A stretch of DNA of 39,161 bases. Source: Streptomycetaceae bacterium. GTDB lineage: Bacteria > Actinomycetota > Actinomycetes > Nanopelagicales > Nanopelagicaceae. Below, piece by piece: positions 32,251 to 39,161 of the stretch; position 1 is the first letter of the stretch; each line of letters opens with the position of its first letter. Below the pieces are notes generated by a model that was given only the letters and a program-made list of their open reading frames with translations, was not told the DNA's origin and did not search any database. The translations under genes were made by a program, and so were the position numbers. The stretch spans positions 1 through 39,161 of the forward strand of contig QYPT01000014.1 of the NCBI GenBank assembly GCA_007280125.1, read 5' to 3'.

Positions 32251-33639
32251 ATGCGAATCAAAGAGGGCTTCTCCCGAAGTGTTCTACTCGCTCTGGTTCT
32301 TACTCTGATTCCAGTGGTGGCTTTTTCTGCTCAAAAGATAACGCCGGGGTCTACATGCACGGTGTTTAAGCAAAAGGTTACCTTTCACAGCAAGTCATAC
32401 ACCTGCGTCAAATCAGGCAAGAAATTAATCTGGAGTAAAGGCGCACTTGTCGTTAAACCAACCCCTAAGCCATCAACTTCTGCTCCGATTGCGATAGGCG
32501 ATCCGGTTGGAGCCATTGGATGGACTCCGACTCCCACGCAAAGCCAAGAAGTTCTCACTGGACCAAAAGATGGTGATGCACCTCTTCCACTTGAGAATTG
32601 TGGATATGGGAATTACTACTACAAGATGATTGGTGGAGTAACCCAGCGATCATTTTATGTGAATAAGGAATTCACAAGCGTTGATTCCCGTACAGATGCG
32701 ATGTTTGACCCGATTAGAGTTAAAGCATTTCACGCAATTCATGATCACGTGGCTTCGGTACAAGCAGTCCCTCCCATCGATTTTCACATTTCTAGCGATT
32801 TTCCGACAGGTCAACTTTCCTATTTAAAGGCTCAGCTTGCCTCATCATTGCTTTTTTGGGCTGATTTCTTTCCACCTAATACACGCGTCCAGGCAACTTT
32901 TATCACTGAAAAGGATTCAGCTCTCATAAACGCTAACGACATTTCGCGACCAGATGATGCCCAATGGGTAATGGATACTTACCTGGGACCAAATAATATT
33001 GGATATTTAAATTGTGGATGGCGATACGGAGTCTCTGGATCGCACATTCTCCCTTCGGGCTCAAACAGAGGGCAAATTGGTTACTGGCTCATTTCCCCAA
33101 CATCTAACAATGGCAAATACTGGGATCCTACGTACTTAACTCATGAATTCACACATGGTGTTCAAGACATCAATTGGTTTTCTCATGATATTAATGTTTT
33201 GGAAAACGGGGCGCCATATTTCCTCATAGAAGGTGCAGGCCAATTATTTGGTGCCGCGCTATCGCTACCTAACATTGGTTGGTATCAAGATGATCTATAC
33301 CAACAAATTAATGAGGGCTATGTTGGGGGACCAACTGCGACCCGTAAAGTACCAATTAGTACTAGCGATATTCTCAGCATGATAAAGAGTGCAGAAAAGA
33401 ATGATGGCGAGGCAGGCACGGTGTGGGCTTACACAGTGGGTTCTCAAGTGTGGGAATGGGTTATAGCAAACTATGGATTTGACGCATATTGGGATATTGC
33501 AAAAGGGATTTCAAAAACGCAGAACTATGATGCAACAGTGCTTAAAGTAATCGGCAAGTCGAAGGAAGACCTATATTCAGAGGCGGCTCCCTACATTCTG
33601 AAAAGCTTCCAAGAAGCATCAGGCATGAGAAAAGGCTAA
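32251..33639 (+). CDS. Secreted zincin-like (HExxH) protein of unknown family
   Basis: This 462-residue protein has a Sec signal peptide (SVLLALVLTLIPVVAFSAQ). Residues ~31-64 form a small module with two Cys (GSTCTVFKQKVTFHSKSYTC, then LIWSKG) of the kind seen on many acI-type surface proteins, then a Pro/Thr/Ser-rich linker (residues 68-80). The rest contains LTHEFTHGVQDINW (His298, Glu299, His302) and a downstream LIEGAGQLFG (Glu327), the layout of a gluzincin metallopeptidase: HExxH plus a third-ligand Glu 25 residues on. I do not recognise a named family. It is presumably an extracellular peptidase, and activity is inferred from the motif only. It starts 45 bp after nrdJ without a clear ribosome site. 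Confidence 0.85.
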   Translation: MRIKEGFSRSVLLALVLTLIPVVAFSAQKITPGSTCTVFKQKVTFHSKSYTCVKSGKKLIWSKGALVVKPTPKPSTSAPIAIGDPVGAIGWTPTPTQSQEVLTGPKDGDAPLPLENCGYGNYYYKMIGGVTQRSFYVNKEFTSVDSRTDAMFDPIRVKAFHAIHDHVASVQAVPPIDFHISSDFPTGQLSYLKAQLASSLLFWADFFPPNTRVQATFITEKDSALINANDISRPDDAQWVMDTYLGPNNIGYLNCGWRYGVSGSHILPSGSNRGQIGYWLISPTSNNGKYWDPTYLTHEFTHGVQDINWFSHDINVLENGAPYFLIEGAGQLFGAALSLPNIGWYQDDLYQQINEGYVGGPTATRKVPISTSDILSMIKSAEKNDGEAGTVWAYTVGSQVWEWVIANYGFDAYWDIAKGISKTQNYDATVLKVIGKSKEDLYSEAAPYILKSFQEASGMRKG

Positions 33640-33671
33640 CGAGCCACCCGTGTGGATGGCTCGTTAGCCTT
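33632..33671. terminator. Strong bidirectional terminator between zincin and fasciclin genes
   Basis: The left arm 33632-33646 (AAGGCTAACGAGCCA) is the exact reverse complement of the right arm 33657-33671, a perfect 15-bp stem with a 10-nt loop. T-rich sequence follows on the plus side. The left arm covers the last codons of the zincin gene. Confidence 0.85.
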
Positions 33672-33683
33672 ATTAAGTGCTGA

Positions 33684-34847
33684 TTATGCGTTTGGTAGAA
33701 GCACGAAATCAATCGCGTGAGCAACTTGCTTATTTCCTCGGTTGATATCGACTCCTGAGAGAAGAACCTTTGGATTGCGAAGCATGCTGTAATCACCAAG
33801 ATCAATCTTTGTTCCCTTTACGGAAACTTTGATGACCTTTCCTGCGAGTGCTGTAGTAAGAGATGCACCATTTGCCTTGAGCGCTGTTTCAGAAAGGATC
33901 GCAGCACCTGGGACTACGTGGTAGAGCAGGATTGCCTCTACAGTGTCGATTCCAAGTCCAGCAACGGCTTCAAATGCGCCTTTTTCGGTTGGAACACCCT
34001 TCTTTGTTAGGGCATGAACGAGGCTCTTGAATGCACTGTCATTAGGAATGAATGCCGTTAATGCAACATCGCCCTGTGTAAGTACCTTTACCGCAGAGTT
34101 TGGCTTCGCCTTGAGAACTGCAAGTACTGCAGCGGTAAGGATGTCGAAGTTCTTTGAGTTACGGTCAAATGAGTTCTTTGCTGTCAAGATAGCTGCAAGT
34201 GATTTTGTTCCGAGTGGCTTCAATAGAGCTACTGGAATAAGTACTGCATTGATGCCATGAGCGACTTGATTGTTCCCCTGGTTAATGTCGATCTGTGAAA
34301 GATTCACGACTGGGTTTGGTGAGACTGGGTCAACATCTGTCAATGTAATTGTTGTTCCAACTACTCCGACCGAGAATGACTTACCGGTCAATGCTGTGTT
34401 TAATGTTGCTCCATCTGCTTTGAGAGCAGCTGATGAAAGTATTGGAGCGCCAACGACAACGTGATACAGAAGAACTGCTTCTACGGTGTCAATGCCAAGG
34501 CCTGCAACAGCTTTGAATGTTGCTTCTTCGCCTACTGCTGGCTTATTGGTGAGTTGTGAAACGAGTGATTGGAAGGCGCTATCTGTTGGAATAAAGGCAG
34601 TGAGGGCGATAGTGCCATCGGTGAGAGCCTTGACAGGAGAGGCAGGTTTTGCAGTGAGAACTGCAAGTACTGCTGCTGTAAGGATGTCGAAGTTCTGTCC
34701 ATCAGTGTCAAAGGAAGATTTAGCAGTGAGAACTGAGGCTAGTGACTTCGTACCAAGATCAGCGGCGCCTGCTGTTGGGGCAATGGCAAAACCTAGGGTT
34801 ATTACCAAAGCAGAAGCAACGAATTGCTTCATAAGATGTATGTGCAT
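33684..34847 (-). CDS. Secreted protein with two fasciclin (FAS1) domains
   Basis: This 387-residue adhesin-like protein has a signal peptide (MHIHLMKQFVASALVITLGF, cut near AGAA). Two tandem FAS1 repeats of about 175 residues follow. Each has LTAFIPTDSAF or LTAFIPNDSAF (H1-type motif), a YHVV motif (LLYHVVVGAPIL; LLYHVVPGAAIL), and a closing block INQGNNQVAHGINAVLIP or INRGNKQVAHAIDFVLLP. FAS1 domains mediate cell-surface or matrix adhesion. The start at 34847 is supported by GGAG seven bases upstream; an ATG at 34832 is an alternative. There is no membrane anchor or sortase signal, so it is probably released or loosely bound. The repeats are similar enough to indicate internal duplication. 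The 236-bp gap to the next gene shows no feature I can name. Confidence 0.93.
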   Translation of the reverse strand: MHIHLMKQFVASALVITLGFAIAPTAGAADLGTKSLASVLTAKSSFDTDGQNFDILTAAVLAVLTAKPASPVKALTDGTIALTAFIPTDSAFQSLVSQLTNKPAVGEEATFKAVAGLGIDTVEAVLLYHVVVGAPILSSAALKADGATLNTALTGKSFSVGVVGTTITLTDVDPVSPNPVVNLSQIDINQGNNQVAHGINAVLIPVALLKPLGTKSLAAILTAKNSFDRNSKNFDILTAAVLAVLKAKPNSAVKVLTQGDVALTAFIPNDSAFKSLVHALTKKGVPTEKGAFEAVAGLGIDTVEAILLYHVVPGAAILSETALKANGASLTTALAGKVIKVSVKGTKIDLGDYSMLRNPKVLLSGVDINRGNKQVAHAIDFVLLPNA

Positions 34848-35083
34848 TTAGATACTCCATTTTCAATTCATCTGAATGAGGGCCAGCACTCGCTGACAGC
34901 AGAATGATGACATAATCTTGAACAACTTACGACTCGATTTGCAAAATACGCGCAAGGCTGTGTCCGGAATCACCCCCGACCAGTGCGCCGACTCACAGGA
35001 AACTCCCATATTTCTAGTGCGCCTTAGGGTTTCGTCACGAGGATGTATCGCCTGAGGTATTCAAGGTCCCTATCCTTGCAACT

Positions 35084-35689
35084 ATGTCATTGCTTCATAT
35101 TTTGGACTTACTGTCGACATTTACTTTTGCACTCGTTGGCGCTCGAGTAGCAGCCGATAAGGGTCTTGATTACGGGGGAATTGCATTTATTGCGGCAGTT
35201 GCTTCTGTTTCTGGTGGAACTCTTCGCAACGTATTTCTGGGAATGCAGCCTATTTGGATCATTGATCCATGGATTATCACCAGCATTATTGCTGCGGTGA
35301 TTTTAACTTTAGTTTTTCGCCGAGTTACTCATATTGGTCGATCTCTCTTGATTATGGACACATTTGGGTTGGCTGTAGCGACGATGTCTGGGGTGCAGTT
35401 GGCTGTAGAAATGAAGACCACATGGTTTGCGGCGATACTGCTTGGCCTCATAACTGCTGTTACGGGTGGTCTTTTACGTGATGTTCTGTGCCAAGTTGAG
35501 CCGGTATTGCTTCACCGCGAAACTATTGGCACCTCATCGATAGTCGGTGCCGCAACATTTGTAGGACTGCTACATCTAAATGTGCCTGGAAATCTTGCTG
35601 CAATTACTGGAGGAGCAGTCGTAGTTATTACACGAACTATTTCAATCTATTTTGATTTACATCTGCCCAGATTTAAGAGTAAAAGCTAG
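35084..35689 (+). CDS. TRIC/UPF0126-family membrane protein
   Basis: This 201-residue membrane protein of the UPF0126 (YadS/YicG) family is related to TRIC monovalent-cation channels. It has an internal two-fold repeat of about three helices each. The family's glycine-rich kinked segments are ASVSGGTLRNVFLG in repeat one and TAVTGGLLRDVLCQ in repeat two. The length and the seven predicted helices are standard. A role in potassium or counter-ion movement comes from characterised homologues, not from this sequence. It converges on rarA and the two stops overlap by four bases (35686-35689). Confidence 0.92.
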   Translation: MSLLHILDLLSTFTFALVGARVAADKGLDYGGIAFIAAVASVSGGTLRNVFLGMQPIWIIDPWIITSIIAAVILTLVFRRVTHIGRSLLIMDTFGLAVATMSGVQLAVEMKTTWFAAILLGLITAVTGGLLRDVLCQVEPVLLHRETIGTSSIVGAATFVGLLHLNVPGNLAAITGGAVVVITRTISIYFDLHLPRFKSKS

Positions 35690-36999
35690 ATTCTTTTAAG
35701 CATTTTGCGGATTTGTTCTAAGGCTGTTTTTACTCGCGCTTCATAACCATGAGTTGTTGGGTGGTAATACTCCGTGCCGACGAGTGCATCAGGTAAATAT
35801 TGCTGCTGTGCAACGCCTAATCCTTCATCGTGCGGGTAGATGTATGCATTCGCTTCTCGTGCTGCTTTTTCTTTGCCATCGCGAAGTGTGCCTGAATGTG
35901 AATCGCGTAAATGTGCAGGTATTGGTCCACCTTTAGAAGCGCGCACGTCAGTGATAGCCGCATCTATGGCCAGGTATGAGGCATTGGATTTGGGTGCGCA
36001 CGCTAAATAGGTAACGGCTTCGGCAAGAATGATCCGTGCCTCGGGCATGCCCACCATGGCAACTGCTTGAGCAGCTGCAACAGCTAAGCCAAGTGCGCTG
36101 GGGTCTGCAATGCCAATGTCTTCACTTGCGCTAATCATTACGCGACGAGCAATGAAGCGCGGATCCTCGCCAGCTTCCAACATCCGCGCAAGATAATGAA
36201 GGGCAGCATCTACGTCAGAGCCACGAATACTTTTAATGAAAGCACTGGCAACGTCGTAATGATTATCTCCACCGCGATCGTAATTTACGATCACGCGGTC
36301 AACGGCTCGACTCAAAACTTCAGGTGTGATTTCACCATTTGCCGCACCGGCTGCTGCCTCAAGATATGTGAGTGCACGGCGCGCATCTCCTGCGGCAAGT
36401 CTGACTAGGGAATCTAAAGCTTGGGATGAAATCGTGACTTCAGCATTGAGGCCACGGGCATCGGTAATAGCACGATTGATCAGTGTTGTGATTTCGGCAT
36501 CTGGTAGTGGGCGAAGAGTGAGGACGATTGAACGTGAAAGAAGAGGGGAGATGATGGAGAAAGATGGGTTCTCGGTTGTTGCTGCAACGAGTGTCACCCA
36601 CCTGTTTTCAACTCCTGGAAGCAGCGCATCTTGTTGTGCTTTGGAGAATCGGTGAACTTCGTCAATAAAAAGTACAGTTTCTTTGTTTTCGTGCGTCATT
36701 CTCTCTTGAGCTTGAGTCAAGACTTCACGGACTTGAGCAACTCCAGAACTGACAGCGGAGAGTTCGACAAATTCACGTGAACCAGAGTGAGCGATCATTT
36801 TCGCGAGAGTTGTTTTACCACTTCCTGGGGGACCATAGAGAAGGACGCTCGTGATGTGTTTTTCTTCTCCCTGTATTAAACGTGCAAGTGGTGAACCAGA
36901 TTGAAGTAGGTGTTGCTGGCCAAGAAGTTCTTGGATACTCGAAGGGCGAAGTCTTACCGCTAAGGGTGCTGATTTCTCATCGAAAGGTGTTGCGTCCAT
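35686..36999 (-). CDS. rarA: Replication-associated recombination protein A (RarA/MgsA)
   Basis: This 437-residue AAA+ ATPase acts at stalled replication forks. The N-terminus PLAVRLRPSSIQELLGQQHL is typical. Walker A is YGPPGSGKTTLAK, Walker B/sensor LFIDEVHRFSKAQQDALLP, sensor 1 VAATTENPSFSI and sensor 2 near GDARRALTYLE. The C-terminal tetramerisation region is seen at YDVASAFIKSIRGSDVDAAL, RFIARRVMISASEDIG and YLPDALVGTEYYHPTTHGYE. The length is normal. The gene is monocistronic, upstream of the convergent TRIC gene, and 20 bp downstream of the VKOR gene on the same strand, so they may share a transcript. Confidence 0.96.
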   Translation of the reverse strand: MDATPFDEKSAPLAVRLRPSSIQELLGQQHLLQSGSPLARLIQGEEKHITSVLLYGPPGSGKTTLAKMIAHSGSREFVELSAVSSGVAQVREVLTQAQERMTHENKETVLFIDEVHRFSKAQQDALLPGVENRWVTLVAATTENPSFSIISPLLSRSIVLTLRPLPDAEITTLINRAITDARGLNAEVTISSQALDSLVRLAAGDARRALTYLEAAAGAANGEITPEVLSRAVDRVIVNYDRGGDNHYDVASAFIKSIRGSDVDAALHYLARMLEAGEDPRFIARRVMISASEDIGIADPSALGLAVAAAQAVAMVGMPEARIILAEAVTYLACAPKSNASYLAIDAAITDVRASKGGPIPAHLRDSHSGTLRDGKEKAAREANAYIYPHDEGLGVAQQQYLPDALVGTEYYHPTTHGYEARVKTALEQIRKMLKRI

Positions 37000-37019
37000 G
37001 TGTGCCCTAACTTGGTGAA

Positions 37020-37661
37020 TTAGTGCAGGATGTAATTTCCGTACTTAGCCATAATTGCAATCGCGAGTATCGAGAATATTCCGGCCACAGCAACCGTGTC
37101 CCAACCTGCAAGCATGCGCTTGGTTAGCGTTGCCGAAAGTTTCTCGCTGATAGGTAAATTTCCATCGAGCACATTGATTCGCAGCATGCTTGAAAAGACA
37201 GTGATCGTTGAAGTTGTAACCAATAAACACCATGGGCAGAATGCGCCAATTACAAAGTAACTCTGAGAAAATAGCCACCCAGCAAATAAGAGTCCGGCGA
37301 AGTAGACGGCAAGCGCGCTTCGCATAAACCATTTAGGGAATCGTGCGCCACCTAGAGCTGAAACCGCCAGGGTGATAACGACAGGTTCGCAGATCAGGCC
37401 AAGGAAGGAGTTTGGAAAACCGAGAAGGTTTGACTGCCATGAGACGGCCACTTTTCCGCATGAGATTACCGAGTTGATATTGCAACTCAGGGCTGAATCT
37501 GGGTTCCTGGCAAGGGCAATTGCATCGACGGAAAGAACAAGGGATGCGGTGATGGAGATTATTGAGGAGACCAACATCGTCCAGTAGGCCTTGACGTGAT
37601 TAATCACGGTTTGCGTCTCCGGCTCTTGCGTCATGCTCATCCCAGAAGTCCCATCGGTCAT
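37020..37661 (-). CDS. VKOR-family thiol oxidoreductase
   Basis: This 213-residue membrane protein reoxidises a partner thiol oxidase using quinone, supporting disulfide formation outside the membrane. The catalytic Cys pair is CPWC (Cys142, Cys145) after FSQSYFVIGAF. The loop pair is Cys60 and Cys68 (SCNINSVISCGKVAVS), followed by the family NSFLGL. Five hydrophobic helices are visible. I chose ATG 37661, with AAGG five bases upstream; a frame starting at 37781 would run into the modA promoter and start region. No DsbA/thioredoxin-like partner is fused or adjacent here, unlike the fused actinobacterial VKOR-Trx proteins. Confidence 0.9.
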   Translation of the reverse strand: MTDGTSGMSMTQEPETQTVINHVKAYWTMLVSSIISITASLVLSVDAIALARNPDSALSCNINSVISCGKVAVSWQSNLLGFPNSFLGLICEPVVITLAVSALGGARFPKWFMRSALAVYFAGLLFAGWLFSQSYFVIGAFCPWCLLVTTSTITVFSSMLRINVLDGNLPISEKLSATLTKRMLAGWDTVAVAGIFSILAIAIMAKYGNYILH

Positions 37662-37722
37662 TAGTGCCTTGGCAGAGTCTACCCGTGCAGGATTTACGCG
37701 CAAATAAAGGAGTTTTGCTCTG

Positions 37723-38493
37723 TTGTATAGTCTCTTTATGCATAAGCGCCGGAATAAAATCCTTATAGCGCTACTTGCCATTTCCTTTCTCTCGTTGCCT
37801 TCTGCAAGTCAGGCTAACCAAAAGGCAACTTTGACAGTATTTGCCGCATCAAGTTTGGCCGATAGTTTCACCAATCTAGGTAAGACATTTGAGAAGGCGC
37901 ATCCTGGCACCACAGTCATTTTTTCATTCTTGGCTTCTCCAACTCTGGCAACGCAGATTAATGCTGGCGCGCCAGTGGATGTCTTTGTTTCTGCATCAAG
38001 TAAAGATATGCAAACGGCCTCGGTTCGGGCGCCAATCTATGAAGGTTTTGTTTTCAATCGGATGGTCCTTGCAGTTCCAGTAAAGAATCCCTTCAAGATC
38101 GTTCGGATTAAGGACCTCAATAAACCCGGCCTCAAATGGATTCAGTGCGCTCATGAAGTTCCATGCGGAACTGCTGCTGATGCCGCGCTTGAATCTGATG
38201 GCACGGTCACGGCTAAGCCTGTTTCACTGGAACCGAAAGCTTCTGGAGTTATTGCAAAACTAATGCAGGGCGAAGTCGATGCTGCGATTGTTTATCACAC
38301 AGATGTTGTTAGGAATCGCAAAGCACTGAAGGAAATTGTCTTTCGTGATCGACTCGCATCATCTACTAGATATGCCATCGCAATTATTGCTGATGGAAAG
38401 CAAAAACCTTTAGCTCGTGCGTTTATGGATTTTGTTGAATCCCCGAAAGCGTCTTTGTATTTGCGCAGAAGTGGGTTCGGAGTTATTTCGTGA
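37723..38493 (+). CDS. modA: Molybdate ABC transporter substrate-binding protein
   Basis: This 256-residue protein (from TTG 37723) is the periplasm-type binding protein for molybdate/tungstate. Family blocks are TLTVFAASSLADSFTNLG, APVDVFVSASSKDMQ, FVFNRMVLAVPVKNP, CAHEVPCGTAADAAL, KPVSLEPKASGVIAKLMQGE and VDAAIVYHTDV. The signal peptide is KILIALLAISFLSLP with a cut near SQAN; no lipobox Cys is seen, although Gram-positive ModA is often a lipoprotein. TTG 37723 has AAAGGAG ten bases upstream. ATG 37738 is an alternative and lies seven bases after TATAGT (37725-37730), as in leaderless genes. It overlaps modB by four bases. Confidence 0.94.
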   Translation: MYSLFMHKRRNKILIALLAISFLSLPSASQANQKATLTVFAASSLADSFTNLGKTFEKAHPGTTVIFSFLASPTLATQINAGAPVDVFVSASSKDMQTASVRAPIYEGFVFNRMVLAVPVKNPFKIVRIKDLNKPGLKWIQCAHEVPCGTAADAALESDGTVTAKPVSLEPKASGVIAKLMQGEVDAAIVYHTDVVRNRKALKEIVFRDRLASSTRYAIAIIADGKQKPLARAFMDFVESPKASLYLRRSGFGVIS

Positions 38494-39161
38494 ATCATCG
38501 CCGGATAGACAAAACAACCGGCGCACTTGCTACCTTCGCAAGTTTCTTACTCATCGCTCCAATGATTGCATTGTTGGCGAAGGTCCCTTGGGGTTCTTTC
38601 TTTGACCGTCTAACTCAAGAGAATTCCCTATCTGCGATTCAACTTTCCTTGTGGAGTTCGATATTGGCTGCAGCAATCTCCGTCATATTGGGTGTGCCAC
38701 TTGCATGGGTATTGGCTAGGGGCAACGAACGAGTTACCAATATTTTGCGCCCCATAGTTCTCGCGCCCATTGTTCTACCACCCACGGTTGCTGGCATGGC
38801 GCTGCTGGCGCTGCTTGGACGAGATGGTCTACTAGGAAAATATATTTACCAAGCCACGGGATGGTCGATGCCTTTCACTAGCGTTGCCGTTGTTGTTACT
38901 GGGGTCTTTGTCGGAATGCCTTTTCTCGCGTTGATTGTTGAATCAAATTTCCGTCATCTGCCAACCGACCTCGAGGAGGCAGCAGTGATAGATCGCGCTT
39001 CCAGGCGCGATGTTTTCTCTTTAGTGGCCCTGCCTCAGATACGCAACGGCATTGCTACTGGTGCAGTTTTGGCATGGGCTCGAGCGTTGGGTGAATTTGG
39101 CGCGACAATGATGTTTGCAGGTTCTTTGCCGGGGCGCACTCAAACGTGGGCAATGCAGGTA
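38490..39161 (+). CDS. modB: Molybdate ABC transporter permease, partial at window end
   Basis: The frame opens at GTG 38490, overlapping the modA stop by four bases (GTGA), and stays open to the last base (224 codons), so the 3' end is outside the window. Hydrophobic helices include ALATFASFLLIAPMIALL, ILAAAISVILGVPLAWVLA and VVVTGVFVGMPFLALIV. The ATPase-docking EAA loop is LEEAAVIDRASRRDVFSLVA, and the highly conserved ModB/CysW segment ARALGEFGATMMFAG follows. The order modA-modB implies modC outside the window. Confidence 0.95.
   Translation, partial: MNHRRIDKTTGALATFASFLLIAPMIALLAKVPWGSFFDRLTQENSLSAIQLSLWSSILAAAISVILGVPLAWVLARGNERVTNILRPIVLAPIVLPPTVAGMALLALLGRDGLLGKYIYQATGWSMPFTSVAVVVTGVFVGMPFLALIVESNFRHLPTDLEEAAVIDRASRRDVFSLVALPQIRNGIATGAVLAWARALGEFGATMMFAGSLPGRTQTWAMQV

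Overview
The window looks like a chromosomal segment of a low-to-moderate GC actinobacterium, most likely a freshwater acI-type (Nanopelagicales) cell. The reasons are: the actinobacterial order lexA / LysM protein / nrdR with a class II ribonucleotide reductase, a LexA operator of the GAAC-N4-GTTC type, frequent GTG starts, several genes without a Shine-Dalgarno (SD) site, and very compact gene packing. The lineage is inferred from gene content and not proven. I see no rRNA, tRNA, CRISPR array or insertion sequence.

Positions 1-4400 look like a small accessory or defence island. Two DUF2075-type proteins, each with a PD-(D/E)XK-like nuclease followed by a P-loop helicase/ATPase, are transcribed divergently from a ~110-bp region that holds a 12-bp inverted repeat. 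The rightward one is broken by one extra T in a T7 run and is followed 9 bp later by a MazG-like nucleotide pyrophosphohydrolase. Positions 4400-7480 hold a possible structured RNA, a membrane-anchored DEDDh exonuclease with a TerB-like tail, and an alpha/beta hydrolase flanked by two copies (one decayed) of a tiny membrane-protein gene.

Positions 7480-11640 hold a secreted phosphatase-like protein, a cupin, metY with an overlapping CoA-binding gene, and a secreted DUF2202 ferritin-like protein. Positions 11740-15420 hold a sugar ABC importer (lipoprotein plus two permeases, no ATPase). Upstream of it lies a scar in which the N-terminus of a mannose-6-phosphate-isomerase-like gene is joined to the last codons of a zinc alcohol dehydrogenase.

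Positions 15500-27150 are one coherent peptide-scavenging locus: two paralogous family 5 binding proteins around an M20 peptidase, a complete DppBCDF importer, then an S12 serine hydrolase, a DppA-like M55 D-aminopeptidase and a DmpA-like P1 aminopeptidase. The enzymes lack signal peptides, so peptides, probably including ones with D-residues, would be imported and cut in the cytoplasm. A six-copy 9-bp repeat made of SD-like AAGGA cores precedes the S12 gene.

Positions 27300-32200 are the SOS/dNTP block: lexA, a LysM cell-division/cell-wall gene, nrdR and nrdJ. Positions 32250-39161 hold a secreted zincin-like protein of unknown family, a two-domain fasciclin protein, a TRIC/UPF0126 channel, rarA, a VKOR-type protein, and modA followed by a modB cut by the window end.
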